Positions 8,375 through 17,629 of a stretch of 64,000 nt of DNA are shown one piece after another (position 1 is the stretch's first letter; the number at the start of each line of letters is the position of its first letter). Below the pieces are notes generated by a model. The model saw only the letters and a program-made list of their open reading frames with translations, searched no databases and had not been told where the DNA came from. The stretch is from positions 253,594 to 317,593 of the forward strand of contig NZ_JBHWLR010000008.1 in assembly GCF_042731755.1 (NCBI RefSeq). Direction: 5' to 3'. The stretch comes from Promicromonospora sp042731755. GTDB taxonomy: Bacteria; Actinomycetota; Actinomycetes; Actinomycetales; Cellulomonadaceae. Made by a program: the position numbers and the translations under genes.

Positions 8375-9496
8375 TCAGCCCTGGTAGCGGTACGCGTCCC
8401 AGGCGCCGAGCAGGTACTGGATACCCAGCGCCCGGTCGTAGAGGCCGTACCCGGGGCGCGGCTTGTTCGTGGTGTTCTCGTCCCACAGGTGGCGGCCGTG
8501 GTCGGGCCGGATGTAGCCCTCGTACCCGGCCTCGGCGTAGGCCTTCATGATGCCGGTGGTGTCGACGCTGCCCTCGCACGCCCGGTGCGCCACCTCGGTG
8601 AAGTCACCGTTGTCGAAGTGCTTGATGTTGCGCACGTGCGAGAAGTGGATGCGGTCCATGAACGTCTTCACCGCGTCGACGGGGTCCTGCTCCGGGTTGG
8701 CGGAGAAGCTGCCGAGGCACAGGGTGAGGCCGTTGTACGGGCTCGGGTTCAGGTCGAGCACCCGCGCGATGCCCTCCTTGGTCGAGACCACGCGCGGCCA
8801 GCCGAAGACGTCGAAGGGCGGGTCGTCCGGGTGCACGCCGAGCTTCACGTCGACCTCCTCGCAGGTGGGGATCACCGCGTCGAGGAAGTACTTGTAGTTG
8901 GCGTACATGTCGTCGTGGGTCACGCCCTCGTACGCCGCGTTGAGCTCGCTGAAGCTCGCCAGCCGCTCCGGCTCCCAGCCCGGCAGGGTGAGCCCGTGCG
9001 TGTTCTTCTCCATGTCGGCGATCAGGCTCTCGGGCGACATCTTGTCGACCACGGCCTTCTCGTAGAACAGCGCGGTCGAGCCGTCCGGCAGCGGGTGCCA
9101 CAGGTCGGTGCGCAGCCAGTCGAAGACGGGCATGAAGTTGTAGCAGACCACCTTCACGCCCGACTGCCCGAGGCGGCGGATCGTCGTGATGTAGTTCTCG
9201 ATCGCCTCGTCGCGGCTCAGCCCGAGCACGGTCCGGCCCAGCTTGATCGACTCGTGCACGTTGACGGACTCGACCACCTCGGCGTCGAACGTCTTCGTGA
9301 CACCCTTCGCGCGCGCCTCGTCCGACAGGCCCGTGATCTTCGCGATCTCGGCGTCGATCTCCGCCTGCTCCCACACCTCGCCGGCCTGCTTGTGGTGCAG
9401 GCTCCACACGATGGTCTCCACACCAGGGATCTGGCGCACGTGATCCAGCGTCACGGTGTCGTTGCCCTCGCCGTACCAGCGGAAGCCCATCTTCAC
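8375..9496 (-). CDS. uxuA: Mannonate dehydratase
   Basis: Converts D-mannonate to 2-keto-3-deoxygluconate in hexuronate catabolism. 373 residues, the usual size for the Gram-positive form. UxuA marks are VVWSLHHKQAGE-like N-terminal strand residues, VCYNFMPVFDW, KLGVHPDDPPF, HFSHVRNIKHFDNGDF, and a final YIRPDHGRHLW; these include the metal-binding His/Asp/Cys set. GTG at 9496 is chosen over ATG at 9490 because GAGGAG lies 7 nt before it. The last four codons including stop are duplicated in tandem just past the end (8363-8386). It lies 127 bp downstream of lacZ on the same strand and may be a readthrough partner. Confidence 0.93.
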   Translation of the reverse strand: MKMGFRWYGEGNDTVTLDHVRQIPGVETIVWSLHHKQAGEVWEQAEIDAEIAKITGLSDEARAKGVTKTFDAEVVESVNVHESIKLGRTVLGLSRDEAIENYITTIRRLGQSGVKVVCYNFMPVFDWLRTDLWHPLPDGSTALFYEKAVVDKMSPESLIADMEKNTHGLTLPGWEPERLASFSELNAAYEGVTHDDMYANYKYFLDAVIPTCEEVDVKLGVHPDDPPFDVFGWPRVVSTKEGIARVLDLNPSPYNGLTLCLGSFSANPEQDPVDAVKTFMDRIHFSHVRNIKHFDNGDFTEVAHRACEGSVDTTGIMKAYAEAGYEGYIRPDHGRHLWDENTTNKPRPGYGLYDRALGIQYLLGAWDAYRYQG

Positions 9497-9531
9497 AGCG
9501 GTTCTCCTCGTCGTCGTTGTCCAGCCGCTCT

Positions 9532-9539
9532 TGTATACA
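9532..9539. promoter_or_regulatory. TGTATACA palindrome upstream of uxuA
   Basis: Perfect 8-bp palindrome in TTGTATACAT, 36 bp upstream of the uxuA start, in the gap after lacZ. It resembles the A/T-rich core bound by GntR-type regulators of hexuronate genes. It differs from the LacI operators of this island, so uxuA may have its own control. Weak evidence on length alone. Confidence 0.35.
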
Positions 9540-9623
9540 TCATGCCCGCCCCGGCGAGCGGGACGGGCATGATGCTCACTCAGTGGTTGGCGCTGCGCTT
9601 CCGGCAGCGGTCCGGGAAGCGGC

Positions 9624-12623
9624 TCAGAACGCCGTGAGGCGCAGCCGCATCCGGACCGGTGCCGCGTGCAGCTGAGCGTTCGGCAGCACCCCCGGACCGC
9701 AGGCCGCGCTACCCACGCCGTGCTGCGCGGCGTCGACGTGCAGCCACAGGCGGCCGTCCGGCACGAGCTCGTGCGGGTGCGCCGCACGGTCGAGCGCCTC
9801 GTCGGACCACGGCCGCAGCGACAGCTCGAACCCGACCTGCGGCCGGCCCCCGACCGTCACCTCGCCCGAGTCGATCCGCAGCCCGGAGCCGTCCGCGAAC
9901 GACACGGCCGCGCTCGTGACGCCGCGCCGGGCGCCGTTCTCCTGCGGGTGCGTGTACCGGGTCTGCCAGTCGGCGACCGTGTGCTCCCAAGCCCCGCCGA
10001 GGGCCGCGGCGCGGGAGTCCGCGTACGACTCCTCCGGCCCGACGCCGGTCCAGCGCACGCGGGCCTCCGCCGCCCGCGGCTCGTCGAGGGCGAGCAGCAG
10101 GCCGAGCCGCGCGACACTCTCCGGCCAGCGGCCCTCCGGCCGCACGTCCACGAGCAGGTCCACGGCGTCGGGCGCGTCGGTGACCGGCTGCCACGTGTAG
10201 CGCGTGGCGAAGCCCGCGCGCGTCGTCGGGCCCGCGATCCGCGCGTCGATCTCCAGCGCACCGTCCTCGCGCACGGCGACCCCGGCCTTGCGCTCGGCCA
10301 GCAGGTGCAGGCTCGTGCTGCGCCACACGTCGGCGTCGGACAGGCCGCGCCACATGCCCGCGCGGCGGTCGTTGTCCGTCGACGCCCGCCAGGCGTCGAA
10401 CCGGAACGCGTGCACCTCGCGGCCCGCGAGCGAGCGCAGGTCACCGCGGCGGTCGAAGCGCGCCGGACCGGCCACGTACCCGCCGTCGTCCCCGACCGTC
10501 ACCCGGCCGGACGGCGCGGGCAGCGGCGCGGGCTCCACGAGCAGGAGCTGCCCCGCGCCGAGCACGAAGCCCTCCTGGAGCCACGCCTCCTCCAGCGCGT
10601 CCGCCTTCTGCTGCACCGCCCGCAGGGTCCACCAGACGGGCGCGTCGCCCGGCTCCGGCAGAACCAGGTCGGCGGGCGGGCGCACCACGGTCTCGGTCCC
10701 GGCGCCGAGCACCAGGTCCAGGACGCCGGAGGCGAGCTCCTCCTCGCCGCGGTGCAGCGTCCAGCGCAGCTCGGCGTGGCTCGTGTCCCGGAACGCGTAA
10801 CGGTTGCGCACCAGCAGCGTGCCGTCCGGCTGTGCGTCGATCCGGACCGGCGCGAACACTGCGGCCGTCTCCACCAGGCCCGGCGATGGCGTGCGGTCGG
10901 GCAGCAGCAGGCCGTCGGCGATGAACGTGCCGTCGTGGAACCGCTCGCCGAAGTCGCCGCCGTAGGCCGAGAACAGGTTCCCGTCGGCGTCGGTGCGGGT
11001 CAGGCCGTGGTCGATCCACTCCCAGATGAACCCGCCCATCAGGCGGGGGTAGCGGTCGAACAGCGCGTCGTAGTCGGACAGGCCGCCCGGGCCGTTGCCC
11101 ATCGCGTGCGCGTACTCGCACTGCAGGAACGGCATGCCCCGGCGACGCGCGTCGGCGTCGGCGCGCTCCAGCGCGGGCTCGATCCCCTGCCCGATGAGGT
11201 TCACGTGCTCGGTCTCGGCGTACATCCGCGAGTACACGTCCACGTGCTCGCTGGACCAGTCGCCCTCGTAGTGGATCGGGCGGCTCGGGTCGAGCGCGCG
11301 GACGGCGTCCACCATCGCGGGGACGTTGATGCCGCCGCCCGCCTCGTTGCCGAGCGACCACAGGATGATGCTCGCGTGGTGGCCGTCGCGGCGGACCATC
11401 CGGGTGACGCGGTCGACCAGCACCTCGGTCCAGTCCGGGTCGTTCACCGGGTTGCCCTCCCAGCCCCGGTCGTCCTCGAAACCGTGGGTCTCCAGGTCGT
11501 TCTCGTCGATCACGTAGAGCCCGTGGCGGTCGCACAGGTCCAGGAAGTGCGGGTGCGGCGGGTAGTGGCTCGTGCGGACGGCGTTGATGTGGTGCCGCTT
11601 CATGAGCAGCACGTCCTCGAGCATGCGCTCCGGGGTCACGGACCGGCCGCGCAGCGGGTCGAACTCGTGCCGGTTGACGCCGCGCAGCTTGACGGGCCGC
11701 CCGTTGACGAGGAACACGCCGTCCTCGATCGAGACGGTGCGGAAGCCGACGGCGAGCGTCACGGTCTCGGTGTCCGTCGTGACGACGACGTCGTAGAGCC
11801 GCGGGCGCTCGGCGCTCCACGGCTCGACGGCCACCCGGACCTCTTCGCCCGACGCCGCGTCGATCCCGAGCTCCGGCACCGTGACCCGGGCCGCGACGGC
11901 GTCCCGGCCGGCGTCGGCCGCGCCCGCACCCACGGTGAAGGCGTCCACCCGCAGCGTGCCCGTGCCGGTGGTGTGGTCGTAGGCGGCGTGCACGCGGACG
12001 TCGTCGAGCGCGCCGTCCGGCCGGTGCTCCAGCGAGACGCTGCGGAAGATGCCCGAGAGCCACCACTGGTCCTGGTCCTCGACGTACGACATCGCCGACC
12101 ACTTGGTGACCCGCACGGCGAGCAGGTGGTCGGTTCCGGGCCGCAGCCGGTCGGTCAGGTCGATCTCGGTGGGCAGGCGCGAGCCGTGCGACGTGGCGAG
12201 CAGCTCGCCGTCGAGCGCCACCTGGAACCAGGAGTCCACGCCCTCGAAGCGCAGCAGGGTGCGGCCACCGTCCGGCCAGTCGGCGGGCAGCCGCAGCGTG
12301 GTGCGGTACTCGCCCGTCGGATTGTCGTCGGGCACGTACGGCGGCTCGATCGGGAACGGGAAGAGCTTGTTGTTGTACTCGGGCACGCCGTAGGGCCAGG
12401 CGTGCGGGGCCTGGGCGAGCTGCCAGTGCCCCGGCACGGTCAGCCGGTCCCAGTCCGCGCCGGGCTCGGCGCGGTCCACACCCGTGTCGGGGTGCGGGAA
12501 CAGCCGGAACCGCCACTCGCCGTCGAGCGACGCCGACGCGGCGCTCGACGCGCCGGCCGGCGGGCGGAACCGCGGTGCGACGACGCCGTCCGGCGCGGCA
12601 ACGGTCTCGTGGGTGATGGTCAT
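9624..12623 (-). CDS. lacZ: Beta-galactosidase, glycoside hydrolase family 2
   Basis: Large (999-residue) GH2 enzyme of LacZ architecture: sugar-binding jelly roll (about 30-200), Ig-like domain, TIM barrel (about 300-600), then the long C-terminal LacZ domains. The catalytic acid/base is Glu427 in WSLGNEAG. The nucleophile is Glu503 in CEYAHAMGN, which is typical of true beta-galactosidases rather than glucuronidases. No signal peptide, so it cleaves imported galactosides. The start at MTITHETV (ATG 12623) has GGAGG upstream; the much longer open frame beyond it is shadow. A LacI-type palindrome sits 73 bp upstream. Divergent from the GH51 gene. Confidence 0.93.
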   Translation of the reverse strand: MTITHETVAAPDGVVAPRFRPPAGASSAASASLDGEWRFRLFPHPDTGVDRAEPGADWDRLTVPGHWQLAQAPHAWPYGVPEYNNKLFPFPIEPPYVPDDNPTGEYRTTLRLPADWPDGGRTLLRFEGVDSWFQVALDGELLATSHGSRLPTEIDLTDRLRPGTDHLLAVRVTKWSAMSYVEDQDQWWLSGIFRSVSLEHRPDGALDDVRVHAAYDHTTGTGTLRVDAFTVGAGAADAGRDAVAARVTVPELGIDAASGEEVRVAVEPWSAERPRLYDVVVTTDTETVTLAVGFRTVSIEDGVFLVNGRPVKLRGVNRHEFDPLRGRSVTPERMLEDVLLMKRHHINAVRTSHYPPHPHFLDLCDRHGLYVIDENDLETHGFEDDRGWEGNPVNDPDWTEVLVDRVTRMVRRDGHHASIILWSLGNEAGGGINVPAMVDAVRALDPSRPIHYEGDWSSEHVDVYSRMYAETEHVNLIGQGIEPALERADADARRRGMPFLQCEYAHAMGNGPGGLSDYDALFDRYPRLMGGFIWEWIDHGLTRTDADGNLFSAYGGDFGERFHDGTFIADGLLLPDRTPSPGLVETAAVFAPVRIDAQPDGTLLVRNRYAFRDTSHAELRWTLHRGEEELASGVLDLVLGAGTETVVRPPADLVLPEPGDAPVWWTLRAVQQKADALEEAWLQEGFVLGAGQLLLVEPAPLPAPSGRVTVGDDGGYVAGPARFDRRGDLRSLAGREVHAFRFDAWRASTDNDRRAGMWRGLSDADVWRSTSLHLLAERKAGVAVREDGALEIDARIAGPTTRAGFATRYTWQPVTDAPDAVDLLVDVRPEGRWPESVARLGLLLALDEPRAAEARVRWTGVGPEESYADSRAAALGGAWEHTVADWQTRYTHPQENGARRGVTSAAVSFADGSGLRIDSGEVTVGGRPQVGFELSLRPWSDEALDRAAHPHELVPDGRLWLHVDAAQHGVGSAACGPGVLPNAQLHAAPVRMRLRLTAF

Positions 12624-12695
12624 GACTCCTCCAGGCGGCGTCGATCGGGGAAGCAGGCGGGCGCGGGTGCCGGTCGCGACGCTACACCCGGGTGC

Positions 12696-12709
12696 GTTCA
12701 ACGTTGAAC
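12696..12709. promoter_or_regulatory. LacI-type operator (site 1, lacZ side)
   Basis: Perfect 14-bp palindrome GTTCAACGTTGAAC in the lacZ/GH51 divergent gap. It is the best copy of a motif repeated at 12756, 17551 and 17630, all next to genes of the same island. Confidence 0.8.
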
Positions 12710-12755
12710 TATACTGGCCTCCGCCGTTGGACCGAACGCCGCCCTGGGCCGTTTG

Positions 12756-12769
12756 GTCCAACGCTGAAC
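12756..12769. promoter_or_regulatory. LacI-type operator (site 2, GH51 side)
   Basis: GTCCAACGCTGAAC matches the palindrome at 12696 at 12 of 14 positions and lies 34 bp before the GH51 start codon. Two sites 60 bp centre to centre could allow looping between the divergent promoters. Confidence 0.7.
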
Positions 12770-12803
12770 TATGACCGTTCCTCTGGAAGGACAGTGACCA
12801 CAC

Positions 12804-14315
12804 GTGCACTCCGCCCGCCTCGCGATAGACCCCTCCTTCGTCGTCGGCCCCGTGCGCCGCGGCACCTTCGGGAGCTTCGTCGAGCACCTGGGACGCTGCG
12901 TCTACACGGGCATCTACGAGCCCGGCCACCCGACCGCCGACGAGCACGGGTTCCGCGGTGACGTGCTCGACCTGGTGCGGGAGATGGGCGTCAGCACCGT
13001 CCGCTACCCGGGCGGCAACTTCGTCTCGGGCTACCGCTGGGAGGACGGCGTGGGCCCCCGCGAGGAGCGCCCGACCCGCCTCGACCTCGCCTGGCACTCG
13101 ATCGAGACCAACGAGTTCGGGCTGAACGAGTTCATGGCCTGGACCAAGGCCTCCGGCACCACGCCGATGATGGCGGTCAACCTGGGCACGCGCGGCATCG
13201 CCGAGGCGCTCGACCTCCTGGAGTACGCCAACCACCCCCGCGGCACCGAGCTGAGCGACCTGCGCCGCGAGCACGGGGTCGAGGAGCCGCACGCGATCCA
13301 GCTCTGGTGCCTCGGCAACGAGATGGACGGGCCGTGGCAGCTCGGGCACAAGACCGCCGAGGAGTACGGCCGGCTCGCCGCCGAGACGGCGCGCGCGATG
13401 CGCCAGCTCGACCCCTCCGTGGTGCTCGTGGCGTGCGGGTCCTCGGGTTCGAGCATGCCGACGTTCGGCGAGTGGGAGCGCACGGTGCTCACCGAGGCGT
13501 ACGACGAGGTCGACATGATCTCGGCGCACGCCTACTACCGCGAGGAGGACGACCTCGGCTCGTTCCTCGCGAGCGCCGTCGACATGGACTACTTCGTGGC
13601 CTCGGTGGCCGCGACGGTCGACGCCGTGGGCGTGGCCCGCAGGTCGACCAAGAAGATCGCCATCTCGTTCGACGAGTGGAACGTCTGGTACCACCAGGAG
13701 GAGGACCCGATCAAGGCGTCGGGCGGCCGGTGGGACAAGGCGCCGCGCCTGGAGGAGGACGTCTACACCGTCGCGGACGCCGTGGTGGTGGGCAACCTGC
13801 TCATCTCGCTGCTGCGCAACACCGACCGGGTGCACTCCGCGAGCCAGGCGCAGCTCGTCAACGCGCTCGCGCCCATCGCGACCGAGCCGGGTGGCCCGGC
13901 GTGGCGGCAGACGACGTTCCACCCGTTCGCGCTCACGTCGCGCCACGCCGCGGGCGAGGTGCTGCGGGTGGCGATCGACTCCCCGGGCTACGAGAACGAG
14001 CGGTTCGGCACCTCGGACCTGGTCGACGCCGTGGCGACCTGGGACGCGGACGGCGAGGCGCTGACCGTGTTCGTCGTGAACCGGGCGCAGGACGCGGCGA
14101 CCCGCCTCGACGTGCCGGTCGGCGCGTTCGGCGACGTCGAGGTGATCGAGGCCCTGACCCTCGCGAACGACGACCACCACTGGCGCGCGTCCGCCGAGGA
14201 CTCGACGTCGGTGCTGCCGACGCCGAACACCACGGCCCGCGTCGCGGATGGCACGGTCACGCTGGACCTCCCGCCGGTCTCCTGGACGATCCTGCGCCTC
14301 CGCGCGACCCGCTGA
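12804..14315 (+). CDS. Alpha-N-arabinofuranosidase, GH51
   Basis: Releases L-arabinofuranose from arabino-oligosaccharides inside the cell (no signal peptide). 503 residues, standard for GH51. The catalytic acid/base is Glu173 in CLGNEMDG and the nucleophile is Glu291 in SFDEWNVWY. VRYPGGNFVSGYRWEDGVGP is a strong family signature near residue 66. The C-terminal beta-sandwich ends PPVSWTILRL. The GTG start at 12804 is the frame start nearest a GGAAGG site. It is divergent from lacZ with LacI operators between, and followed by a hairpin array that separates it from the convergent transporter genes. Confidence 0.94.
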   Translation: MHSARLAIDPSFVVGPVRRGTFGSFVEHLGRCVYTGIYEPGHPTADEHGFRGDVLDLVREMGVSTVRYPGGNFVSGYRWEDGVGPREERPTRLDLAWHSIETNEFGLNEFMAWTKASGTTPMMAVNLGTRGIAEALDLLEYANHPRGTELSDLRREHGVEEPHAIQLWCLGNEMDGPWQLGHKTAEEYGRLAAETARAMRQLDPSVVLVACGSSGSSMPTFGEWERTVLTEAYDEVDMISAHAYYREEDDLGSFLASAVDMDYFVASVAATVDAVGVARRSTKKIAISFDEWNVWYHQEEDPIKASGGRWDKAPRLEEDVYTVADAVVVGNLLISLLRNTDRVHSASQAQLVNALAPIATEPGGPAWRQTTFHPFALTSRHAAGEVLRVAIDSPGYENERFGTSDLVDAVATWDADGEALTVFVVNRAQDAATRLDVPVGAFGDVEVIEALTLANDDHHWRASAEDSTSVLPTPNTTARVADGTVTLDLPPVSWTILRLRATR

Positions 14316-14326
14316 GCATGACCACG

Positions 14327-14476
14327 CCCCTGACTCGCCGTCCACAGGATGCCGAGTCAGGGGCGCAGTCCGACCAACTGGCTGACTCGACATCCCGGGG
14401 ATGTCGAGTCAGGAGGGTGGTACGACCAACTGGCTGACTCGGCATCCTGGGGATGGCGAGTCAGCCAGTTGGTCGT
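14327..14476. terminator. Array of three hairpins between convergent genes
   Basis: Three successive inverted repeats fill the 173-bp gap between the GH51 gene and the transporter operon. 14327-14363 has imperfect arms around CCCCTGACTCG. 14382-14412 is a perfect 14-bp stem (CTGACTCGACATCC) with a 3-nt loop. 14422-14476 has a 26-bp stem with one mismatch. Hairpins 2 and 3 share a direct repeat beginning CGACCAACTGGCTGACTCG. The position suits bidirectional termination. Confidence 0.75.
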
Positions 14477-14488
14477 CAGCCGCCCCCG

Positions 14489-15799
14489 CTAGTTGTTGAG
14501 CGTCGCCAGCTCCTTCGCCGGGTCCGCGCCGTTCGCGATGTTCTGCAGCACGACGCCGAGGTCGTTCTCCAGCCCGTCGTTGTCTGCCGAGACCAGCTTG
14601 CGCGGGTACTCGGCGGCCGCGAGGGCGTCGGTCACCTGCTGCACGCTGTCCAGCGCGGTCTTGTTCTCGTCCGCGGACAGCTCGGCGCTGACGTCGGTCG
14701 CCGCCGGGAAGCCCTGCAGCGTGTCGACCCAGATCTGCTGGCCCTCACCGACGGTGAGGAACTCCGCGAACTTGGTGGCGGCGTCGAGCTTGGGCCCCTC
14801 CAGGTCGGCGCTCAGCGCGAGCGCGTAGTCCACGCCGCTGGTCGACGTCGCCTCGTTGTCACCGATCGTGGGGAACGGCGCCATGCCGAGGACGTCGTCC
14901 TCGACGGCGCTGCCCGGCGTCTCGGCATTGCCGGCGAGCGTGGCGCTCACGTGCCAGGAGCCGGTCGGCATCGCCAGCGACTTGCGGGCGAGCAGGTAGT
15001 CGTCGCGCGCCGACGGGTAGGTCGTGGTCGACGTCGCCGCCTGCTGGAACACGCCGTCGTCGAACAGCTTCTGCCACGCGGTCGCGGCCTCGACGAGGGT
15101 GTCCGAGTCCCAGGGGGTCTCGCCGGCGGCCGCGGCGTAGATCTCGCCGCCGTCGCCGTACTGGTTGCTCAGCCAGACGAAGAAGTCCGCGGCGTGCCAG
15201 GTGTCGGCGGCGCCCATCGCGAAGCTGGAGTACCCGGCGTCCTGCGCGGCCTTGCTCACCTCGACGAGGCTCGCGTAGTCGGTCGGCAGCTCCAGGCCCA
15301 GCTCGTCGAACAGGGTCTGGTTGTAGAGGTAGAACTCACTGCCCGCCGTGAGGATCGGCAGCGCCTTGACCTCGCCGTCGGTGGTGGTCGTCTCCTCCAG
15401 GAGCTCCGGCTTGACGCCGTCGATCCAGTCGGCGGCGTACTCATCGGTGCCGAGCGCGTACTCCGCGTAGTCGTCGAACGCCGACGTGGTCTGGATGCCG
15501 TACATGTCCGGCACCTCGCCCGCGAGGATCAGGTTGTCGAGCTCGCTGAGGTAGTCGCTGGCGCCGTCCGCGCCCTGGAAGTCGATCTTGATGTCGGGGT
15601 TCTCGGCCTCGAAGGCCTCGACGATCGGCTGCCACTGCTCGAGCGACGGGATCCAGGTGCGGTAGGTGAGGGTGACGGTGCCGTCCTCGGCGGCGCCGTC
15701 GTCCCCGCCCCCGGCGCAGCCGGCGAGCAGGACGAGGGCGGACGCCGCACCGGTGGCGGCGAGCAGACGACGGGGGACGGCACGAGGCGATCTGAACAT
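14489..15799 (-). CDS. Sugar ABC transporter, substrate-binding lipoprotein
   Basis: 436-residue extracellular solute-binding protein (family 1, MalE type) anchored as a lipoprotein. Signal peptide residues 1-24 end in lipobox LAGC. The binding domain shows YRTWIPSLEQWQPIVEAFEAENP at the start of the mature protein and aromatic residues through the middle that could stack on sugars. ATG at 15799 has AAGGAGG 7 nt upstream; the longer upstream frame is shadow. First determinant of ligand for the two permeases encoded just upstream on the same strand. No ATPase gene is present, so a shared MsiK-type ATPase is probably used (inference). Confidence 0.92.
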   Translation of the reverse strand: MFRSPRAVPRRLLAATGAASALVLLAGCAGGGDDGAAEDGTVTLTYRTWIPSLEQWQPIVEAFEAENPDIKIDFQGADGASDYLSELDNLILAGEVPDMYGIQTTSAFDDYAEYALGTDEYAADWIDGVKPELLEETTTTDGEVKALPILTAGSEFYLYNQTLFDELGLELPTDYASLVEVSKAAQDAGYSSFAMGAADTWHAADFFVWLSNQYGDGGEIYAAAAGETPWDSDTLVEAATAWQKLFDDGVFQQAATSTTTYPSARDDYLLARKSLAMPTGSWHVSATLAGNAETPGSAVEDDVLGMAPFPTIGDNEATSTSGVDYALALSADLEGPKLDAATKFAEFLTVGEGQQIWVDTLQGFPAATDVSAELSADENKTALDSVQQVTDALAAAEYPRKLVSADNDGLENDLGVVLQNIANGADPAKELATLNN

Positions 15800-15861
15800 T
15801 GATCCTCCTTGATGGTGAACAGTGCTGGTGCGGGCCGTTGGAACGGGTCGCGGGGTTTCCT

Positions 15862-16662
15862 TCAGCTCTTGACGGCGCCGGCCGTGAGGCCTGACTGCAG
15901 GTAGCGCTGGCTGAAGAGGTAGACGATGACCGAGGGGATGGTCATGAGGATCAGGCCCGCGTAGAGCTGGCCGATCTGCTCCTGGCTCATCCGCTCGAAC
16001 TGGAGCAGCGCGATGGCCTGGGTCACCGGGTACTTCTCGGGCGACGAGATGAGCAGGTTCGGGAGCAGGTACTCGTTCCAGGAGTACACGAACGAGAGCA
16101 CGCTGACGTTGGCCAGCAGCGGCCCGCTCAGCGGCAGGAAGATGCGCCACAGGATCCCGAAGGGGCGGGCGCCGTCGATGGTCGCGGCCTCGACGAGCTC
16201 GGTCGGGATGCCGTCGAAGTGGTTCTTGGTCAGCAGGAGCATCGTCATCACGTTGAACGCGACGAGCGGGATGATCACGCCGAAGTAGCTGTCGCGGAGC
16301 CCGAGGCTGTTGATCGAGAAGAACAGCGGGGTCACCACGGATGCCACGGGTACGGCGAGGCATGCGAGCAGCGCCCGGTAGAGGAACACCCGGCCGGGGA
16401 ACCGCATCCGGGAGAACGCGTAGCCGCCCAGGCAGGAGATGACGACGATGACCACGGTGGACCCGCCGGCCATCAGGAAGCTGTTCCCGATCGCCGACCA
16501 GTAGTTGAACTGGTCGTGGTTCAGGACCGCCGCGTAGTTACCGACGCCGCCCACGGCGAACGACTTCTGGATCGCCACCACGATGGGGTAGATCCACATG
16601 ATCGCGAGGATGCCGAGCACCCCGTACATGGCGACCCAGGCGAGGAGCCTCTTGCGCTTCAT
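15862..16662 (-). CDS. Sugar ABC transporter permease, MalG type
   Basis: 266-residue inner-membrane permease with six predicted helices. The cytoplasmic EAA loop is seen as VEAATIDGARPFGILWRIFLP, the contact for the ATPase. It sits between the binding-protein gene and the MalF-type gene, 4 bp after the latter. Transport specificity should follow the LacI regulon: arabino- or galacto-oligosaccharides (inference). Confidence 0.92.
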   Translation of the reverse strand: MKRKRLLAWVAMYGVLGILAIMWIYPIVVAIQKSFAVGGVGNYAAVLNHDQFNYWSAIGNSFLMAGGSTVVIVVISCLGGYAFSRMRFPGRVFLYRALLACLAVPVASVVTPLFFSINSLGLRDSYFGVIIPLVAFNVMTMLLLTKNHFDGIPTELVEAATIDGARPFGILWRIFLPLSGPLLANVSVLSFVYSWNEYLLPNLLISSPEKYPVTQAIALLQFERMSQEQIGQLYAGLILMTIPSVIVYLFSQRYLQSGLTAGAVKS

Positions 16663-16666
16663 CGGT

Positions 16667-17536
16667 TCAGTTCTCCCGGTTGCTGAGACGCATCTGGACG
16701 ACGGCCAGGGCGAACGCGACGACGAGGATGACGATGCCGATCGCGGACGAGTAGCCGGCCTCCCGGTCGAGTCGCGCCTGGTAGAGGAAGGTGCTGAGGA
16801 AGTGGGTCGAGACGCCCGGCCCGCCCTGCGTCGTCAGCCACACGGAGTCGAAGGTCTTGAGCGAGCCGACGATGCCGAGGGTGATCAGCACGCTCGTGGT
16901 GCCGCGCAGCGACGGGATCGTGATGCTGAACAGGCGGCGCCACCACCCGGCGCCGTCGAGCTCCGCGGCCTCGTAGAGCTCGTCGGGGATGGCCATCAGG
17001 CCGGCGAAGTAGACCATCATCGAGAAGCCCATCCACGAGAAGACGTTGATGGCCGAGATGGACCAGACGCCGAGGTCGGCGCCGAGCCACTGGATGGTGT
17101 CGTTCGCGCCGAGCAGCCCCAGCGCGCGCAGCGTCTCGTTCAGCGCGCCGTAGTTGGCCTCGAGCATGTACTTGAAGACCGTCGCGATGATCGCGGGAGC
17201 CATCGCGATGGGCGCGAAGAACAGCGCCTTGAAGAAGTTGCTCCCGGGGATGCGCTCCTTGGCGATCACGGCGATCAGCAGGCCGAGCACGGCCTGCAGG
17301 GTGACCGTGGCGATCATGAACTTCACCGTGTTGCCCAGGGCGATGTAGAACGTACGGTCCTGGAACAGCTCGGCGTAGTTCGCCAGCCCGATGAACTCCA
17401 TGCGCGTCAGGCCGTTCCAGTCGGTCAGGCTCGCGTAGACGGCGAACCCGATCGAGAAGTACAGCAGCACGCCGGCGATGATCACGATGGGCGCCACGTA
17501 GAGGTAGGGCGCCCAGCGGCCGCCGAACGATCTCAT
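16667..17536 (-). CDS. Sugar ABC transporter permease, MalF type
   Basis: 289-residue inner-membrane permease, first gene of the import operon. Hydrophobic helices begin at YLYVAPIVIIAGVLLYF. The EAA loop reads YEAAELDGAGWWRRLFSITIP. A LacI-type operator (17551-17564) lies 14 bp before its ATG, likely covering the transcription start. Pairs with the MalG-type subunit downstream. Confidence 0.92.
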   Translation of the reverse strand: MRSFGGRWAPYLYVAPIVIIAGVLLYFSIGFAVYASLTDWNGLTRMEFIGLANYAELFQDRTFYIALGNTVKFMIATVTLQAVLGLLIAVIAKERIPGSNFFKALFFAPIAMAPAIIATVFKYMLEANYGALNETLRALGLLGANDTIQWLGADLGVWSISAINVFSWMGFSMMVYFAGLMAIPDELYEAAELDGAGWWRRLFSITIPSLRGTTSVLITLGIVGSLKTFDSVWLTTQGGPGVSTHFLSTFLYQARLDREAGYSSAIGIVILVVAFALAVVQMRLSNREN

Positions 17537-17550
17537 TGACTCGACTCCTA

Positions 17551-17564
17551 GTACAGCGTTGAAC
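17551..17564. promoter_or_regulatory. LacI-type operator (site 3, ABC operon)
   Basis: GTACAGCGTTGAAC, 12 of 14 matches to the perfect site at 12696, directly upstream of the transporter operon. Confidence 0.7.
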
Positions 17565-17629
17565 TATTGGCCGGCCCTCAGCACTGTCGACTGCGGGGCA
17601 GGGGTCGCCGCCTCCGGATCGTCAGGTTA

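Noticed and set aside
9624..14393. A 1589-residue fusion gene on the minus strand
   Set aside because: The extra N-terminal part is the antisense shadow of the GH51 gene; the real lacZ start at 12623 has a ribosome site.
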